Origin: G963668345 sp965206025
GTDB lineage: Bacteria; Acidobacteriota; Terriglobia; Bryobacterales; UBA6623
Assembly (NCBI GenBank): GCA_965206025.1
Contig: CBDBIU010000003.1
Location: 186,001 to 250,000 of the forward strand
Direction: 5' to 3'
Length of the DNA: 64,000 bases
Shown: in pieces, positions 44,235-54,400 of the stretch
How the letters are laid out: each line of letters begins with the position of its first letter
Position numbering within the stretch: position 1 is the stretch's first letter
Notes under the pieces: model-generated
What the model was told of the DNA's origin: nothing
The model's input: the letters and a program-made list of their open reading frames with translations, nothing else
Databases searched by the model: none
Program-made: the position numbers and the translations under genes

Positions 44235-44716
44235 GTCTGCTCCTGTTGCATGTTGGCGGCGGCGTGTTGCACCGCGCGAATGATCTTGTCGTATCCCGTG
44301 CAGCGGCAAAGGTTGTTGGCCAGCCAAAAGCGAATGCGCTCCTCCGAGGGGTCGGGCTCCTTGTCAAGCAGAGCCTTGGCGGCCACGATGAACCCCGGCG
44401 TGCAGATGCCGCATTGCAGGGCCGCGTCTTCGAGGAAGGCCTGTTGAATCGGGTGCAATTGGCTTCCGGCGGCCACGCCCTCGATGGTCGTGAGCTGTTG
44501 GTCGTCAACTTCCACTCCGAGCACCAGGCAAGAGGGCACGATTCGCCCGTCCAAGACGACGGTGCACGCTCCGCAGTTACCGTCGTTGCAGCCCTCCTTC
44601 GAGCCGGTCAGCCCGACGATATCCCGCAGGCATTCGAGCAGGCTCTGCCGCGGTTCGCACAAAAACTCGACCGACTCGCCGTTGATCGTCGTTTTGACGT
44701 GACTTTTTGCCGGCAT
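44231..44716 (-). CDS. Molybdenum hydroxylase iron-sulfur subunit
   Basis: A 161-residue two [2Fe-2S] subunit. The plant-ferredoxin-like cluster is GCNDGNCGACTVVLDG (with the fourth Cys in PSCLVL), and the helical-domain cluster is QCGICTPGFI and NNLCRCTGYDKI. It carries electrons from the molybdenum site to FAD. The ATG shares an A with the TAA of the upstream FAD gene (TAATG), and its TGA overlaps the large-subunit ATG, so all three are coupled. The longer start at 44791 lacks family similarity. Confidence 0.92.
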   Translation of the reverse strand: MPAKSHVKTTINGESVEFLCEPRQSLLECLRDIVGLTGSKEGCNDGNCGACTVVLDGRIVPSCLVLGVEVDDQQLTTIEGVAAGSQLHPIQQAFLEDAALQCGICTPGFIVAAKALLDKEPDPSEERIRFWLANNLCRCTGYDKIIRAVQHAAANMQQEQT

Positions 44717-45600
44717 TAGCTTTCCTCCTGGGCCGAATTCCGGGCTCGTTCGACGGCGACATTGAGCGCCCGGCGGGTCAGCACCTCGCAAAGGTGTTTG
44801 CGGTAGGCGATGGTTCCGCGCATGTCGGTGATCGGCCGCGCGGCGTCCCTGGCGATTTGAGCGGCTTTTTGGATGTTTTCCGCAGTCACCGCCTGCCCGG
44901 CTAGCGCTTCCCCGGCTTCGTTGACGAAAAGAGGCGTCGGCGCCACCGACGCCAGTGCGATTCTCGCCGACTGGAAGTTTCCGTTTTCCAAAACGACCGA
45001 GGCGCCGACTCCCGCTACCGCGATATCCATCTCGTTTCGCGGGATGAATCGCAGGTAGTGGGCGCCCGACGCGGCGACCGGCGGCGGGAAGTTCAGCGAG
45101 ACGAGCAATTCCCCGGGCTCAAGGATGTTCTGGCCCGGCGCGGTGCAAAACTCCTCGACCGCTACCTCGCGCTCGCCACCGGAACCGGCAATCCGGCAGC
45201 GCACACCCATCACAATCAAAGCCGGGATGCCGTCCGCGCTCGGCGCCGCATTGCAGAGGTTACCGCCGATCGAGGCCCTGCCCTGAATCTGGGTTCCGCC
45301 GATCAGCGAGGCCACGTCGTTGAGCGCCGGATAGACGCGAATCACTTCGCTGTCTTCATAGATCGCGTGGCAGGGCACGCCGGCCCCCAAGGTAAGTCCA
45401 CTGTGCGCGTCGAGGCGAAGCTCGTTGATCTCGGGAACGTCCTTGACGTCTATGACCCAGTCAGGCTGTCTCCGGCCCACTCTCATCTGGACCAGCAAGT
45501 CCGTGCCGCCCGCGAGCGGCCGCGCTCGCTCGCCGTGTTGCACCATCAACCCTAGGGCCTCTTGCAGGGTTTTCGGCCGCGCGTAGTTAAACGATTCCAA
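44716..45600 (-). CDS. Molybdenum hydroxylase FAD subunit
   Basis: A 294-residue FAD-binding subunit M. Motifs: YARPKTLQEALGLM at the start, ARPLAGGTDLLVQMR (FAD pyrophosphate), LIGGTQIQGRASIGGNLCNAAPSAD (second FAD loop) and a C-terminal CO dehydrogenase flavoprotein domain with RFIPRNEMDIAVAGVGASV, RIALASVAPTPL. It is the first gene of the four-gene operon FAD - FeS - Mo - MoaD-like. Confidence 0.92.
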   Translation of the reverse strand: MESFNYARPKTLQEALGLMVQHGERARPLAGGTDLLVQMRVGRRQPDWVIDVKDVPEINELRLDAHSGLTLGAGVPCHAIYEDSEVIRVYPALNDVASLIGGTQIQGRASIGGNLCNAAPSADGIPALIVMGVRCRIAGSGGEREVAVEEFCTAPGQNILEPGELLVSLNFPPPVAASGAHYLRFIPRNEMDIAVAGVGASVVLENGNFQSARIALASVAPTPLFVNEAGEALAGQAVTAENIQKAAQIARDAARPITDMRGTIAYRKHLCEVLTRRALNVAVERARNSAQEES

Positions 45601-45727
45601 GCCGCCACCTCCTGTTCATCTCATCCATAGTAGCTGAATTGCCGCCCTTGCTCGGGGCCTACATGCTGCCCGTAGTATAAGAAGTTGGTGTCGCCATCCG
45701 ATTTTTTTGACACCGGGCAGCGTCCGC

Positions 45728-45812
45728 TAGCCCGGATTTCCACCAACGGCCGGCAGGAGTGTAAGCAAACGCCCGCCGTCAGGGACGTAGGGGCGCGATA
45801 CATCGCGCCCCC
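45728..45812. repeat. Palindromic repeat, left part
   Basis: TAGCCCGGATTTCCACCAAC, then GGAGTGTAAGCAAACGCCCG and GTAGGGGCGCGATACATCGC, the same order as at 418-500 and inverted relative to 30576-30769. The right end is missing. Confidence 0.65.
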
Positions 45813-46102
45813 CTCCGGTCCTAGTGATTTCTTCACAGTTTCCTGTCAGCCAATTCGTTTCAGGTTAAGTGCTTTTTCCTAGGAGGCTATCCGACAGAAA
45901 CGAGAAAGTAGTGGAATGTTTTGGCGGACGACGACACGAGAGAGATGTAGAGAGATGGGGACACGCTACCATCCCCATGAGCCCGACCAGCCGTTCCTGT
46001 TGCCTCCGCCGCGGCACGAACCGACTGCAAGCAGGACGTTCGAAAGACAAGCGGGAGTTTGGCCGGCCACCTCCCCAAGAGCAGCGCGATTTCACGGACC
46101 CT

Positions 46103-46300
46103 TAGCCCGCTTTTCTCACCTCGTGGCGAGACGAAGTGCGTGAGAGGCCCTTCAGTACAAGGCGCGCGACGCTCGGCGCCGCATTTCTTGAATAATGAGG
46201 GCGTACTTGAACAGTACGTTGGGCACGGCGAGCAAGCGCAACGCAGTCATGGCGGGCCTATGGCGTGCTTCGACCGTCAGGTGGTGAGAAATGCGGGCTA
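46103..46300. repeat. Dispersed palindromic repeat, complete 198-bp copy, opposite orientation
   Basis: Left end TAGCCCGCTTTTCTCACCTC, right end GTCAGGTGGTGAGAAATGCG then GGCTA. Interior ACGGCGAGCAAGCGCAACGC and GCGTGCTTCGACCGTCAGG are reverse complements of the interior at 39170-39367. Confidence 0.85.
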
Positions 46301-46310
46301 GAGCCGCATC

Positions 46311-46390
46311 ATGAAGTCCAAGCAGTGGTTTGAGCTATGCTACAACGCACAGGCGGTGGTGGAAGAAGGCCGGCGGTCGCCCCAAAGGCG
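46311..46390 (+). pseudogene. Transposase remnant
   Basis: The short frame beginning MKSKQWFELCYNAQAVVEEG contains CYNAQAVV, a signature of IS1182/IS4-type transposases. It is followed by unrelated or frameshifted sequence and abuts the palindromic repeat. Only this scrap is left. Confidence 0.4.
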
Positions 46391-46471
46391 ATACCGAACC
46401 GCCCGCACCCGGGAAACACGAAAACCCGACCCAACCACTCTGGCTCGGCTTCAGGCGGTTTTTTCCTTGGG

Positions 46472-47503
46472 CTAGCGCCGTTTCAGGGTTGGGCGATCGT
46501 CGTCTTCGTCTTCCTCGCCGCCGGCGTCACCTTCGCCATCTTCGGTGGGAATCGTGCCGCCCGAGGTCGTTCTCCGCAAGCGCGGGCGGTTGGGGTCTTC
46601 TCGCGCTTCCTTCGTGCGGCGCGTAAGCGCGAACAGCCGCTCTTTGACATCGAGGAACTCCGAGGTGCTGACAACGTATTCGGACTTGTTCGGCAACAGC
46701 TCGTCGATGTGCTTTTGCGTTTTCGTAATGCGGGAACCGTGCGGCGGGTGGCTGGCGAACAGCTTAGCCATCGTGCCCGGCTTCCGTTTTTCATCGGCTT
46801 TCATCTTTTCGAAAAAGTCGATGAAGGAGGTCGGATCGTAGCCGGCCTTGTACAAATACTGCAACCCGAGGAAGTCAGCCTCTTGCTCAAAGCCGCGGTT
46901 GAACTTCAGAAAGCCCATGGGGATCGCAAACCCAGCGGCCTGCCGAATGCCGAATCCCGTCCAGCCGCCCATAAAGATGAGCGGAATCGTCGCCAGGCTG
47001 ACGACCTGCCCGCGCGTGGCCTGGCGGGTGCCATGCCTCGCCGCGACGTGCGCGATTTCATGGGCCATGACCCCGGCCAGCTCGGACTCGCTCTCGGCTC
47101 GCAGCATCAGGCCCGCGTTGACGAAGAAGAATCCTCCCGGCAGCGCAAAGGCGTTGACCTGTTGGCTGTCGATCAGCTTGATGGTAAAGGGCACCTTGGC
47201 GTCGGAGTTGCGGACAAGGTTCTGCCCCACGCGGTTGACATACTCGGCGATCGTCGGGTCGTCCACGATTTTGGCGTGCCGCTCGATCTGTTGGGCCATC
47301 CGCTTGCCCATGGCGATTTCCTTCTCGAGCGAGTAGAAGTTCATGCCCTTCCCGACGTTGCGGTCGCCGATCGCCTCGACGTCCTGCTTCTTATTCTTGG
47401 GTTTTTTCTTGGTTGTCCCTTCGTTTGTCTTGGCGGCGACGGAGAAAGGAATCACCAGAGCCAGGACAAGCATCAGCGCAAACGACCGTGGACGAGTCAT
47501 CAT
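46472..47503 (-). CDS. M48 family metalloprotease, secreted
   Basis: A 343-residue periplasmic zinc protease of the BepA/LoiP type. A signal peptide (RSFALMLVLALVIPFSVAA) precedes the M48 domain. The zinc motif is HEIAH at residues 148-152 in SELAGVMAHEIAHVAARHG, and the third ligand region is FEQEADFLGLQYLYKAGYDP. VNAFALPGGFFFVNAGLM is the conserved preceding strand, and ASHPPHGSRI follows. The C-terminal tail is acidic and low in complexity. Such proteases take part in outer-membrane protein quality control. Confidence 0.9.
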   Translation of the reverse strand: MMTRPRSFALMLVLALVIPFSVAAKTNEGTTKKKPKNKKQDVEAIGDRNVGKGMNFYSLEKEIAMGKRMAQQIERHAKIVDDPTIAEYVNRVGQNLVRNSDAKVPFTIKLIDSQQVNAFALPGGFFFVNAGLMLRAESESELAGVMAHEIAHVAARHGTRQATRGQVVSLATIPLIFMGGWTGFGIRQAAGFAIPMGFLKFNRGFEQEADFLGLQYLYKAGYDPTSFIDFFEKMKADEKRKPGTMAKLFASHPPHGSRITKTQKHIDELLPNKSEYVVSTSEFLDVKERLFALTRRTKEAREDPNRPRLRRTTSGGTIPTEDGEGDAGGEEDEDDDRPTLKRR

Positions 47504-47637
47504 TTTCCGACACCTCCTCGCGAGCGGACGACGGTGGAACTACACTCCCAGTTTCAGTATACCCCCACCGCGGGCCAGACCCACATTTAATCGTGTGGGG
47601 AACTCCCCCGACTTCCCTTCCGTTACCCTAATACACG

Positions 47638-48753
47638 ATGGACTTGTCCGTCTACCGCTCGGAATTCCCTATTACCAAAAGTTACATCTATGTAAACCAC
47701 GCCTCCGTTTCCCCTCTACCGCGTCGCGTCGTCGGGGCCATGAACGACTTCGCCGAGGATGTCATGCTCAACGGGACGGCCCATTCTTCAAGCTGGTCAA
47801 GGTGTTACGGCGGCCTCCGCTCGGCCGCGGCGCGGTTGCTGGCCGCCAGTCCGGATGAGATTGCCATCACCAAGAACACGTCCGAGGGCTTGGCGATCAT
47901 CGCCAACGGCTTGCCCTGGCAAGCCGGAGACGTCGTCGTCGCGATCAAGGGTGAATTCCCGGCCAACTATTTCCCTTGGCTGCGGCTCGAGCGGAGGGGC
48001 GTGAAGCTCCGCTGGCTTGAGCTTCGGCAGGGCCGTGTAGAGTTGGACGACGTAGACCGGGCTTGCCGGGGGGCGCGCCTGCTGGCACTGAGTTTCGTGC
48101 AGTACGTAAGCGGCTTCCGCGTGGACCTGGACGCGGTCGGCGAAATTTGCCGCCGGCGCGGGTGTCTCCTGGTGGTGGACGCTGTCCAGGGATTGGGGCC
48201 CTTCCCGGTTGACGTCAAGCGAAGCGGGATCCACGCCTTGGCCGCGGGCGGCCACAAATGGCTTCTAGGCCCGGAAGGTTGCGGCATCCTGTTCGTCGAC
48301 CGCGATCTGATTCCCGAGGTGGAGCCGGTGGAGTTCGGTTGGAGCAACGTCGAGGGCTGGCAGTCCCATAGCTACGATCCGGCTCCGCGGCCGGGCGCTT
48401 CCCGCTATGAATGCGGCACGCTGAACACCCTCGGCTGCCGCGGACTCCAGGCGGCGATCGATCTCTTCCTCGAGATCGGCGTCGAAGCAATCGAGCAAAG
48501 GCTTCACCTTTTGGCCGCGCGAATTGCGGCCGGCGTCCGCTCCCGAGGGTACGAGCTCATGACGCCTCGCGAGGACCGCCACGGCTCCGGGATCGTCAGT
48601 TTCCGCAAGCCGGGTGTCGATTCCGAGTCTGCTGTCGCGGCGCTGGCGGAGAAGGGAATCGTGGCGGCGCAGCGGCTCGGGTGGGTCCGAACGTCTCCTC
48701 ATCTTTACGCCGGCGAAGAGGAAATGGACCGATTGATCAACTCACTGCCCTGA
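47638..48753 (+). CDS. Class V aminotransferase-fold PLP enzyme (NifS/CsdA-like)
   Basis: A 371-residue PLP enzyme. Seen: YVNHASVSPLPRRVVGAM at the start, KNTSEGLAIIANGL, LALSFVQYVSGFRVDLDAV, CLLVVDAVQGLGPFPVDV (Asp and Gln contacting PLP) and the Schiff-base Lys in AAGGHKWLLGPEGCGILFV. The C-terminal half has YECGTLNTLGCRGLQAAIDL and RTSPHLYAGEEEMDRLI. No cysteine-bearing catalytic loop is seen, so it is more likely an isopenicillin-N-epimerase/kynureninase-like or aminotransferase member than a true desulfurase. It overlaps the convergent downstream gene by 12 bases. Confidence 0.85.
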   Translation: MDLSVYRSEFPITKSYIYVNHASVSPLPRRVVGAMNDFAEDVMLNGTAHSSSWSRCYGGLRSAAARLLAASPDEIAITKNTSEGLAIIANGLPWQAGDVVVAIKGEFPANYFPWLRLERRGVKLRWLELRQGRVELDDVDRACRGARLLALSFVQYVSGFRVDLDAVGEICRRRGCLLVVDAVQGLGPFPVDVKRSGIHALAAGGHKWLLGPEGCGILFVDRDLIPEVEPVEFGWSNVEGWQSHSYDPAPRPGASRYECGTLNTLGCRGLQAAIDLFLEIGVEAIEQRLHLLAARIAAGVRSRGYELMTPREDRHGSGIVSFRKPGVDSESAVAALAEKGIVAAQRLGWVRTSPHLYAGEEEMDRLINSLP

Positions 48754-49527
48754 ATCCGGAATGGGCTCTGCGGGAGGCGATCTAGACGGCAAGGTTTCCA
48801 ACGCCAGCCGTTGCTGCTCGGTGAGGCCGTCGAAAGCCGCGGCGAGGGAGTCCTCGGTAACGATGCCTTGGGGGGTGACCGCATTGGCGCGCATCGTTTT
48901 CAGGGTGTCGCCAAACTCGGTGCCGGTGCTGAACTTGGGGGCCTCGGCAAACGCCAGGACCTTCATCGCGTCGGCCAGCCGTTCCGCCCAAACCCGAGCC
49001 AACCGCTTGGCATCGGTTTCACCAGCCAGTACCATATCCGCCGGGATCATCCGCACCAGGACTCGCCTGTCGCTACCATCGGATTCGGAAAGCACGATCG
49101 CGGGAAGATCGTGCGACTCGGTGTCGATGGTGATGGTTTTTCCGGGATCCTCGGCCGCAGCGGTGAGGGCCGGCTGGAGACCTTCCACGATGTTTTGCGC
49201 CCGCTTGGCCCCGGAGCCTTCTTCACGCGGGTCGCTGATCATGAAGATCGCCAGTTGATTGAGTTTGATGGCGATCGGCAGGCCGTCGGTCTTGCCTTCG
49301 TTGGGGAGTAGCACGTAGGAGACGGTGGGGGGAGAAAGCTGAGTTTCGAGGCGTCCTCGCTCGAGGAGGATGAGCGCGAGCAGGATCATCGTTGCCAGGG
49401 CGAGCGCCGCGACCGTCCTGGGACGTTTCAGCCGCTCCTTCCAAGTGGGCGGTTTGACTCTCTTGTCAAAAGTTAAGCTGGCGTCTTCTTGCCCCTCGGC
49501 AGGCACTGGTAACGGCTGATGACTCAT
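48742..49527 (-). CDS. Hypothetical single-pass membrane protein
   Basis: A 261-residue protein of unknown family. A charged cytoplasmic N-terminus (WKERLKRPR) is followed by one transmembrane segment (TVAALALATMILLALILLE, about residues 48-66) and an extracytoplasmic domain with a mixed alpha/beta pattern: ITIDTESHDLPAIVL, RVLVRMIPADMVL, LARVWAERLADAMKVLAFA. ATG 49527 is taken rather than the frame start 49557. The 3' end overlaps the PLP-enzyme gene. No function is suggested by the context. Confidence 0.7.
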   Translation of the reverse strand: MSHQPLPVPAEGQEDASLTFDKRVKPPTWKERLKRPRTVAALALATMILLALILLERGRLETQLSPPTVSYVLLPNEGKTDGLPIAIKLNQLAIFMISDPREEGSGAKRAQNIVEGLQPALTAAAEDPGKTITIDTESHDLPAIVLSESDGSDRRVLVRMIPADMVLAGETDAKRLARVWAERLADAMKVLAFAEAPKFSTGTEFGDTLKTMRANAVTPQGIVTEDSLAAAFDGLTEQQRLALETLPSRSPPAEPIPDSGQ

Positions 49528-49782
49528 CGCGAGTTGAAATCCGGTTCCATTGTACAATGCCCGATTTCTTGGACGGATGGCGGGTCGGCGAGCGGTACGT
49601 AAATTCGTTGTTCGACGTCAGAGCTTCGAAAGTCAGCTACCATGGGCGGGATCACGGGATGAAGCAGGCCGATGAGCCGCGGCGAAAAGGGGATAAGAGG
49701 CCGGTGGAAAACGTCGCCGGGCGCTCCCGCCCGTTGACACGTATATGCGATTCTGGGAGCATAAAATAAGTTCTTTCACCAC

Positions 49783-49859
<77 letters not shown>

Positions 49860-49949
49860 TTCTTTCAGCCAGTTACAGCCCTCTGCACGACGATCGGTCG
49901 CTGGAGTTCCTTCAATTGTGCCCACTTTTGTGCCCTACTCACCTCGGGA

Positions 49950-51082
49950 TCACTGAATTGTTTCCAAGTTCCTCCCCGTCGGGTGGTCCGCCTCAACCAC
50001 GGTGTCCTTGATCGGTTCCTTCGATTTGGTTTTGGTAGCGATGGCTTCGAGTGCCCGCCGCTTAGCTTCCATGCGGATGTGGCTGTACCGGGAGAGCATC
50101 TGTCGGGAGACGTGGCCCGCGATGTCCATGATCTCCTGATCCCCTGCGCCGCTCTCCGCAAGATCTGTGATGGCTGTGTGCGGAGATCATGCCAGCGGCC
50201 TTTCACGCCTGCTCGCTCTCTCACGTTGTTCCAGGCGGTCTTGAGCGTCGTGATTGGCCGAGTGGGGTTAAGGCTGCCAGGCTTGCCAAAGGGGAAGACA
50301 TACCATTCGGGCCGGATCTCACCGAACCGATCCAGGTACCACTGTGAATGCTCAATGAGAGTGGCCAGCGCAACCGAGTTCAGGGGTATGGTGCGGCCCT
50401 CGACTGCCTCCGACTTGCTTTTCCCTACCGTCAAGAACCGCTTGTGAAGATTAGTTTGGCCCCAGGTCAGATTGCGAGTCTCGGAGTCCCTCATGGTGGT
50501 GTGAAGCGCTAACGTGAGTGCCGGGTAGATTAGTAGGGACCTAGACTGCCGTGCGGCAGCTATAAGCTTCTGTTTCTCAGCGTCCGAGTAAGCCTTGCCC
50601 ACGTTCTGACGGACACGCAGCTTGAGGGTCTTATGCCGCCGCATCCTAGCCCGAATTGGCTCGCCCGCATCGCCAAGCAGCCGCAGGAGAATGCCCACCT
50701 CCTCATTGATCGTCTTTGCCGCCGTCCCCTCCTTCAGGCGGGCTGACTGGTAGTCTTTTACTTGCCTCTCCAAGATGTCCACCAGCAGAGTGTTGCCTAA
50801 GTGGCGGGTGATGTGCCCGATTGCGTACGCTACGAACCGGTCTGATTCGTGCCGGAGCAAGTACTCTTCGAGGTAATCTTCTGCGACTTCTCCTAGGTTC
50901 CGCACTCGCTCCGCCCGCCCGTTGCCACCAAGGTTGTTGAAGCCCTCCTCCAGTTCCCGGCGTCGCTTGGCTTCTGCCATCTTGGCAAGGGTCTTCAACT
51001 TCGTCTTGGCCGACTCCCGAATGACACGACTGGCGAACCGAAACTTGTACCACCACACGTTGCCCCGCTTGTAGACCGCCAT
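49950..51082 (-). pseudogene. Tyrosine recombinase/integrase, frameshifted at the active site
   Basis: A phage-type integrase of about 377 residues if repaired. It starts MAVYKRGNVWWYKFRF (arm-binding region), has a core-binding domain and then the catalytic domain with TMRDSETRNLTW (Arg) and GRWHDLR. Just after HDLR, around 50176-50181, one base is missing: the present frame reads HDLRTQPSQIL and drifts to a stop at 49865, while the next frame reads TAITDLAESGAGDQEIMDIA, then GHVSRQMLSRYSHIRME with the catalytic His and Tyr, ending at TGA 49950. The present product would lack the active Tyr. It begins one base after the small basic gene and ends 92 bases from tRNA-Asn. Confidence 0.85.
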
Positions 51083-51083
51083 C

Positions 51084-51266
51084 TCACGCCCCCCTTTTGC
51101 TCTTGGCTTTCTTCTTCCCGCTTCCCTTCGGCCTCCCACCCTTCTTGCCGTTCTCGCGGGCGATCTCCTGGATGCGCTCAAGGCCCAACCGCTCTAGTCG
51201 GGACTTGTAACTACGCTTGCCGAGCCAGGAGGTGAACTGCCGAAGTTCTGCTTTGGTCATATGCAT
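51084..51266 (-). CDS. Small basic protein, possible excisionase or accessory of integrase
   Basis: A 60-residue basic protein: TKAELRQFTSWLGKRSYKSRL, then RIQEIARENGKKGGRPKGSG and a Lys-rich tail. GKKGGRPKG resembles DNA-binding AT-hook-like tails of phage proteins. Its stop is one base before the integrase ATG, so the two form one transcript. A role in integration or excision is inferred from position only. Confidence 0.55.
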   Translation of the reverse strand: MHMTKAELRQFTSWLGKRSYKSRLERLGLERIQEIARENGKKGGRPKGSGKKKAKSKRGA

Positions 51267-51495
51267 ATCCTAAAGAGTTTTGGATATGAAGTCAACCCCT
51301 CCCGTTATCGAAGCCTGCTGTTGAGGCTCTTCGGTCGAGTCAGTCTGCCCGGGCTTGGGGGCTTGGCGCCCTTCAGCGTGGTCACGAGGGGGCAGCAGCG
51401 CAGATTTGGCCTACCATGTCCTTGACCGTCAAGGAAACCCCGGTGCCATACAATATGGGTGTTAGCCACTAACAATTACCAGGGACGGACTGTAT

Positions 51496-54400
51496 GTGAA
51501 GGGTTCGCCGCCCCCACTGGGGCATCCAGTTAGGTTGGTCTTGGGACGAGTTGCCTTAGTAGCATTGTTCGCACTACAGCTTGTGGCAACCCTCCCTACT
51601 GTTAGCGGTGCCGGCAGGCGGACTGGGCCTAGCGGCAGCGGAAATGCGGCGATCACGTCGGATGGCTCTTTTGTCTTTGTTGTTAACCCTGACTCTGGAT
51701 CAGTCTCCGCGGTGGATACGCGGATTGACGAGCAGGTCGGTGAGACTCGGGTTGGAGATGTCCCTCGCGCGTTAGCTCTCGGTCCGAGTGGGCGTTACCT
51801 TTACGTCACAAGCGAAGACTCGGCAACGCTCACTGTTCTCGACACGAGTCGGCTGACTCCGCTAGCCACGATTAAAGTCGGCGCAGAACCCTACGGCGTC
51901 GTTGCGGATCCAAGAGGTCAGCTTGTCTACGTGGCCTCATCAGCCAGCGCAAGTATCGAGGTGGTCGAGATCCGAGCGCGGTACCCGCTCCCCCGCTCAC
52001 GTGCTCGTGCCAGCGGCGTCTTGAGCCCGGCACTGCTCAGAGCCGGCGTTATCGCTCGGATCCCGGTGGGCCCCAAGCCTAAAGGCCTTGCGCTTTCCGC
52101 CGACGGGTCTCGTCTCTACGTGACCCATTTTCTCTCGGGAGAGGTTTCCGTGATTGACACCGCTAAGCGGGTGCTATTGCACACGATCTCGACCGGAAGC
52201 GACAGCAACATGGTACAGAAGGTCGCCATTCATCCAACGGACGGCCACGCCTATCTGCCTCATATTCGATCAAATGTCACCAACCGTTTTTCGCTCTTCG
52301 ACAGCACCGTCTTCCCGGTTGTTTCGGCTATCGACCTTGTCTCTAACGAACCTCTTCCCCGTCGGCGGATCGACCTTTCTTTGGGCGAGTTCGCGGTAAA
52401 CTTACCATTCGATCTTACGTTCTCTCCCGACGGCCAACGTCTCTACGTCGTTGGCCTTGGAAGCGGAGACCTGTCGATCATTGACCTCGAGACACGAATG
52501 CGGATTGGTCGAGTGGACGTGGGCGAGGCGCCGCGCGGTGTCGTGGTGACTCCAGACGGTCGGAAGGCTTATGTATCCAACTCACTTACAGACGATATGT
52601 CGGTGGTTGACTTGGCCACTCTGCAGGAGATAAAGCGGATACAGGTGACGACGAGTCCGCTGGCACCCGAGGTAAAACGTGGCAAGGTCCTTTTCTTTTC
52701 CAGTCGCTCAAGAGAGGTTGCGAAGGATCGCTGGATGAGTTGCGCGAGTTGCCATTTCGAGGGAGAGCACGACGGCCGCACGTGGCTCACGCCGCAAGGC
52801 ATACGCAATACCACCAGCCTGCGCGGAGTTGGCGAGACAAGGCCGATTCACTGGAGCGCGGACCGCGATGAGGTGCAGGATTTTGAGTTCACGATCCGGG
52901 AACTACAGGCGGGGACGGGGCTCATACGAGAGGGTACGCCGAACCCGACGCTGGGGCCAAACAATGCCGGCCTGTCGGAAGACCTCGACGCCCTGGCCGC
53001 CTTTGTCGAGTCACTGCGAACCAAGCCCAGCCCCGTGGGTAAGGACGACGCCTCGTTCGCCGTCGCTGTCGAACGTGGACGCTTCGTCTTTGAGCGTTTA
53101 GACGTAGGCTGTGTGGGATGCCATACTCCGCCTCTCTACACCGATTCGACCTTGAACGCATCGCCGTTCATCCGGCACGATGTCGGAACCGGCGACGGTC
53201 CCGATGAGCCGCTCGGTCCGGCCTCTTTTGTACAGGCGCGCGTGAAGACCCTCGTGGATCGAAATGGTGAAACCCTCGACAGGGGGGGAGGTCACCTTAC
53301 GGATGTGTACCAACTCAGCACGATGGACCCGAGCTTCGAGTTTCAGTTCACCCAAGACGGTCGCCATCTGATCACCCTCGACGGCAGCATCGAAGACATC
53401 TGGGGAACCGCCTGGTCAGCCGGGGGCACCTACGAGGTCTATGCCGCGCGCCCGCTCTCGCTGGACACCGCGGTCCTCCCGATGACGTCGTTCGAAGTCG
53501 GCGATGTCTTCGCGCCGGGGTTGCTGTTGACTCCGCCGGTCGCGGCTCTGGTCGATGTGCGGTTTCGTTTGCTGCCGAATTCCGACCCCGGTCGAACGAT
53601 CGAGTGGAGAGTGAGCGGCCAAGCCAACCGGTTCGGCAACTTCAATCCGGATTCCGCCGGGATGCCTCTAGAGTTTCCTGGGGAGTATCGGGTCGACGTT
53701 ACAGCCTCTTTCCGAGACAAGCAGGACAACCTGTGGATGGGATCGCGCACGTGGGGTGGAGTGGTGGCGCCCCGTAACTCGGGAATCATCGCACATGGTC
53801 GCCGGGGCATCGACGACCTGCCTGATATCGGTCCTCAATGGTTCTTCAGAACGCAGACGAGCAGCATCCCGCAATCCAGCCATGTCCCGTTTCCGTTCCA
53901 TTCCGGCGACGTTTCGTGGCAGGAAAAGCAAGACGCCGCGCTCCCCATTTTGACTTTCCAGGACCCAGGCGGGCAGCTGATCAGCCTCCTTAGGCCCCAC
54001 AATATCGATGCGGGCCACGATGGCTCGAGGTTTGAGGAGCGAGCCGCGGCAGGTGAGATACCTCTTTTTTCCAGCGGCCCAGTCCAGAGTACGGTGGACC
54101 CCCACCTGGACCCTGCGAACTTAGACTTCTGGGGCTACGGCTACATGTCGGTTCAGCGCCCCCTGGTTCGCGTACGGGAAGAGATCGCCGAAGATGCAAT
54201 CGCAAGCGCTTACTGGCGGTTCGACGCACAGTACGCCTGCCAGATCGGCATGGGTCCAAACGGGGATTTGACGAACGATATCAAGTTCCAATACGGCGGG
54301 GTTGTTCTGCGGGGCGCGGCGATCGACGAGCCGCAATATGCTATCTACGGCTCACTGTTTGTCTTGGTCCCTGACGATGACCCCGCGGGTGGCACGCGCA

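Larger units (their letters stand above)
45601..46471. other. Non-coding stretch with two repeats and a transposase scrap
   Basis: Holds a partial repeat at 45728-45812 and a complete one at 46103-46300, then a transposase remnant at about 46311-46390. The bases between 45813 and 46102 carry an AT-richer run and no gene I can name. Confidence 0.6.

Noticed and set aside
42450..44447. 665-codon open frame on the plus strand
   Set aside because: It is antisense to the molybdenum hydroxylase large subunit, which has clear motifs; high GC explains the long shadow frame.
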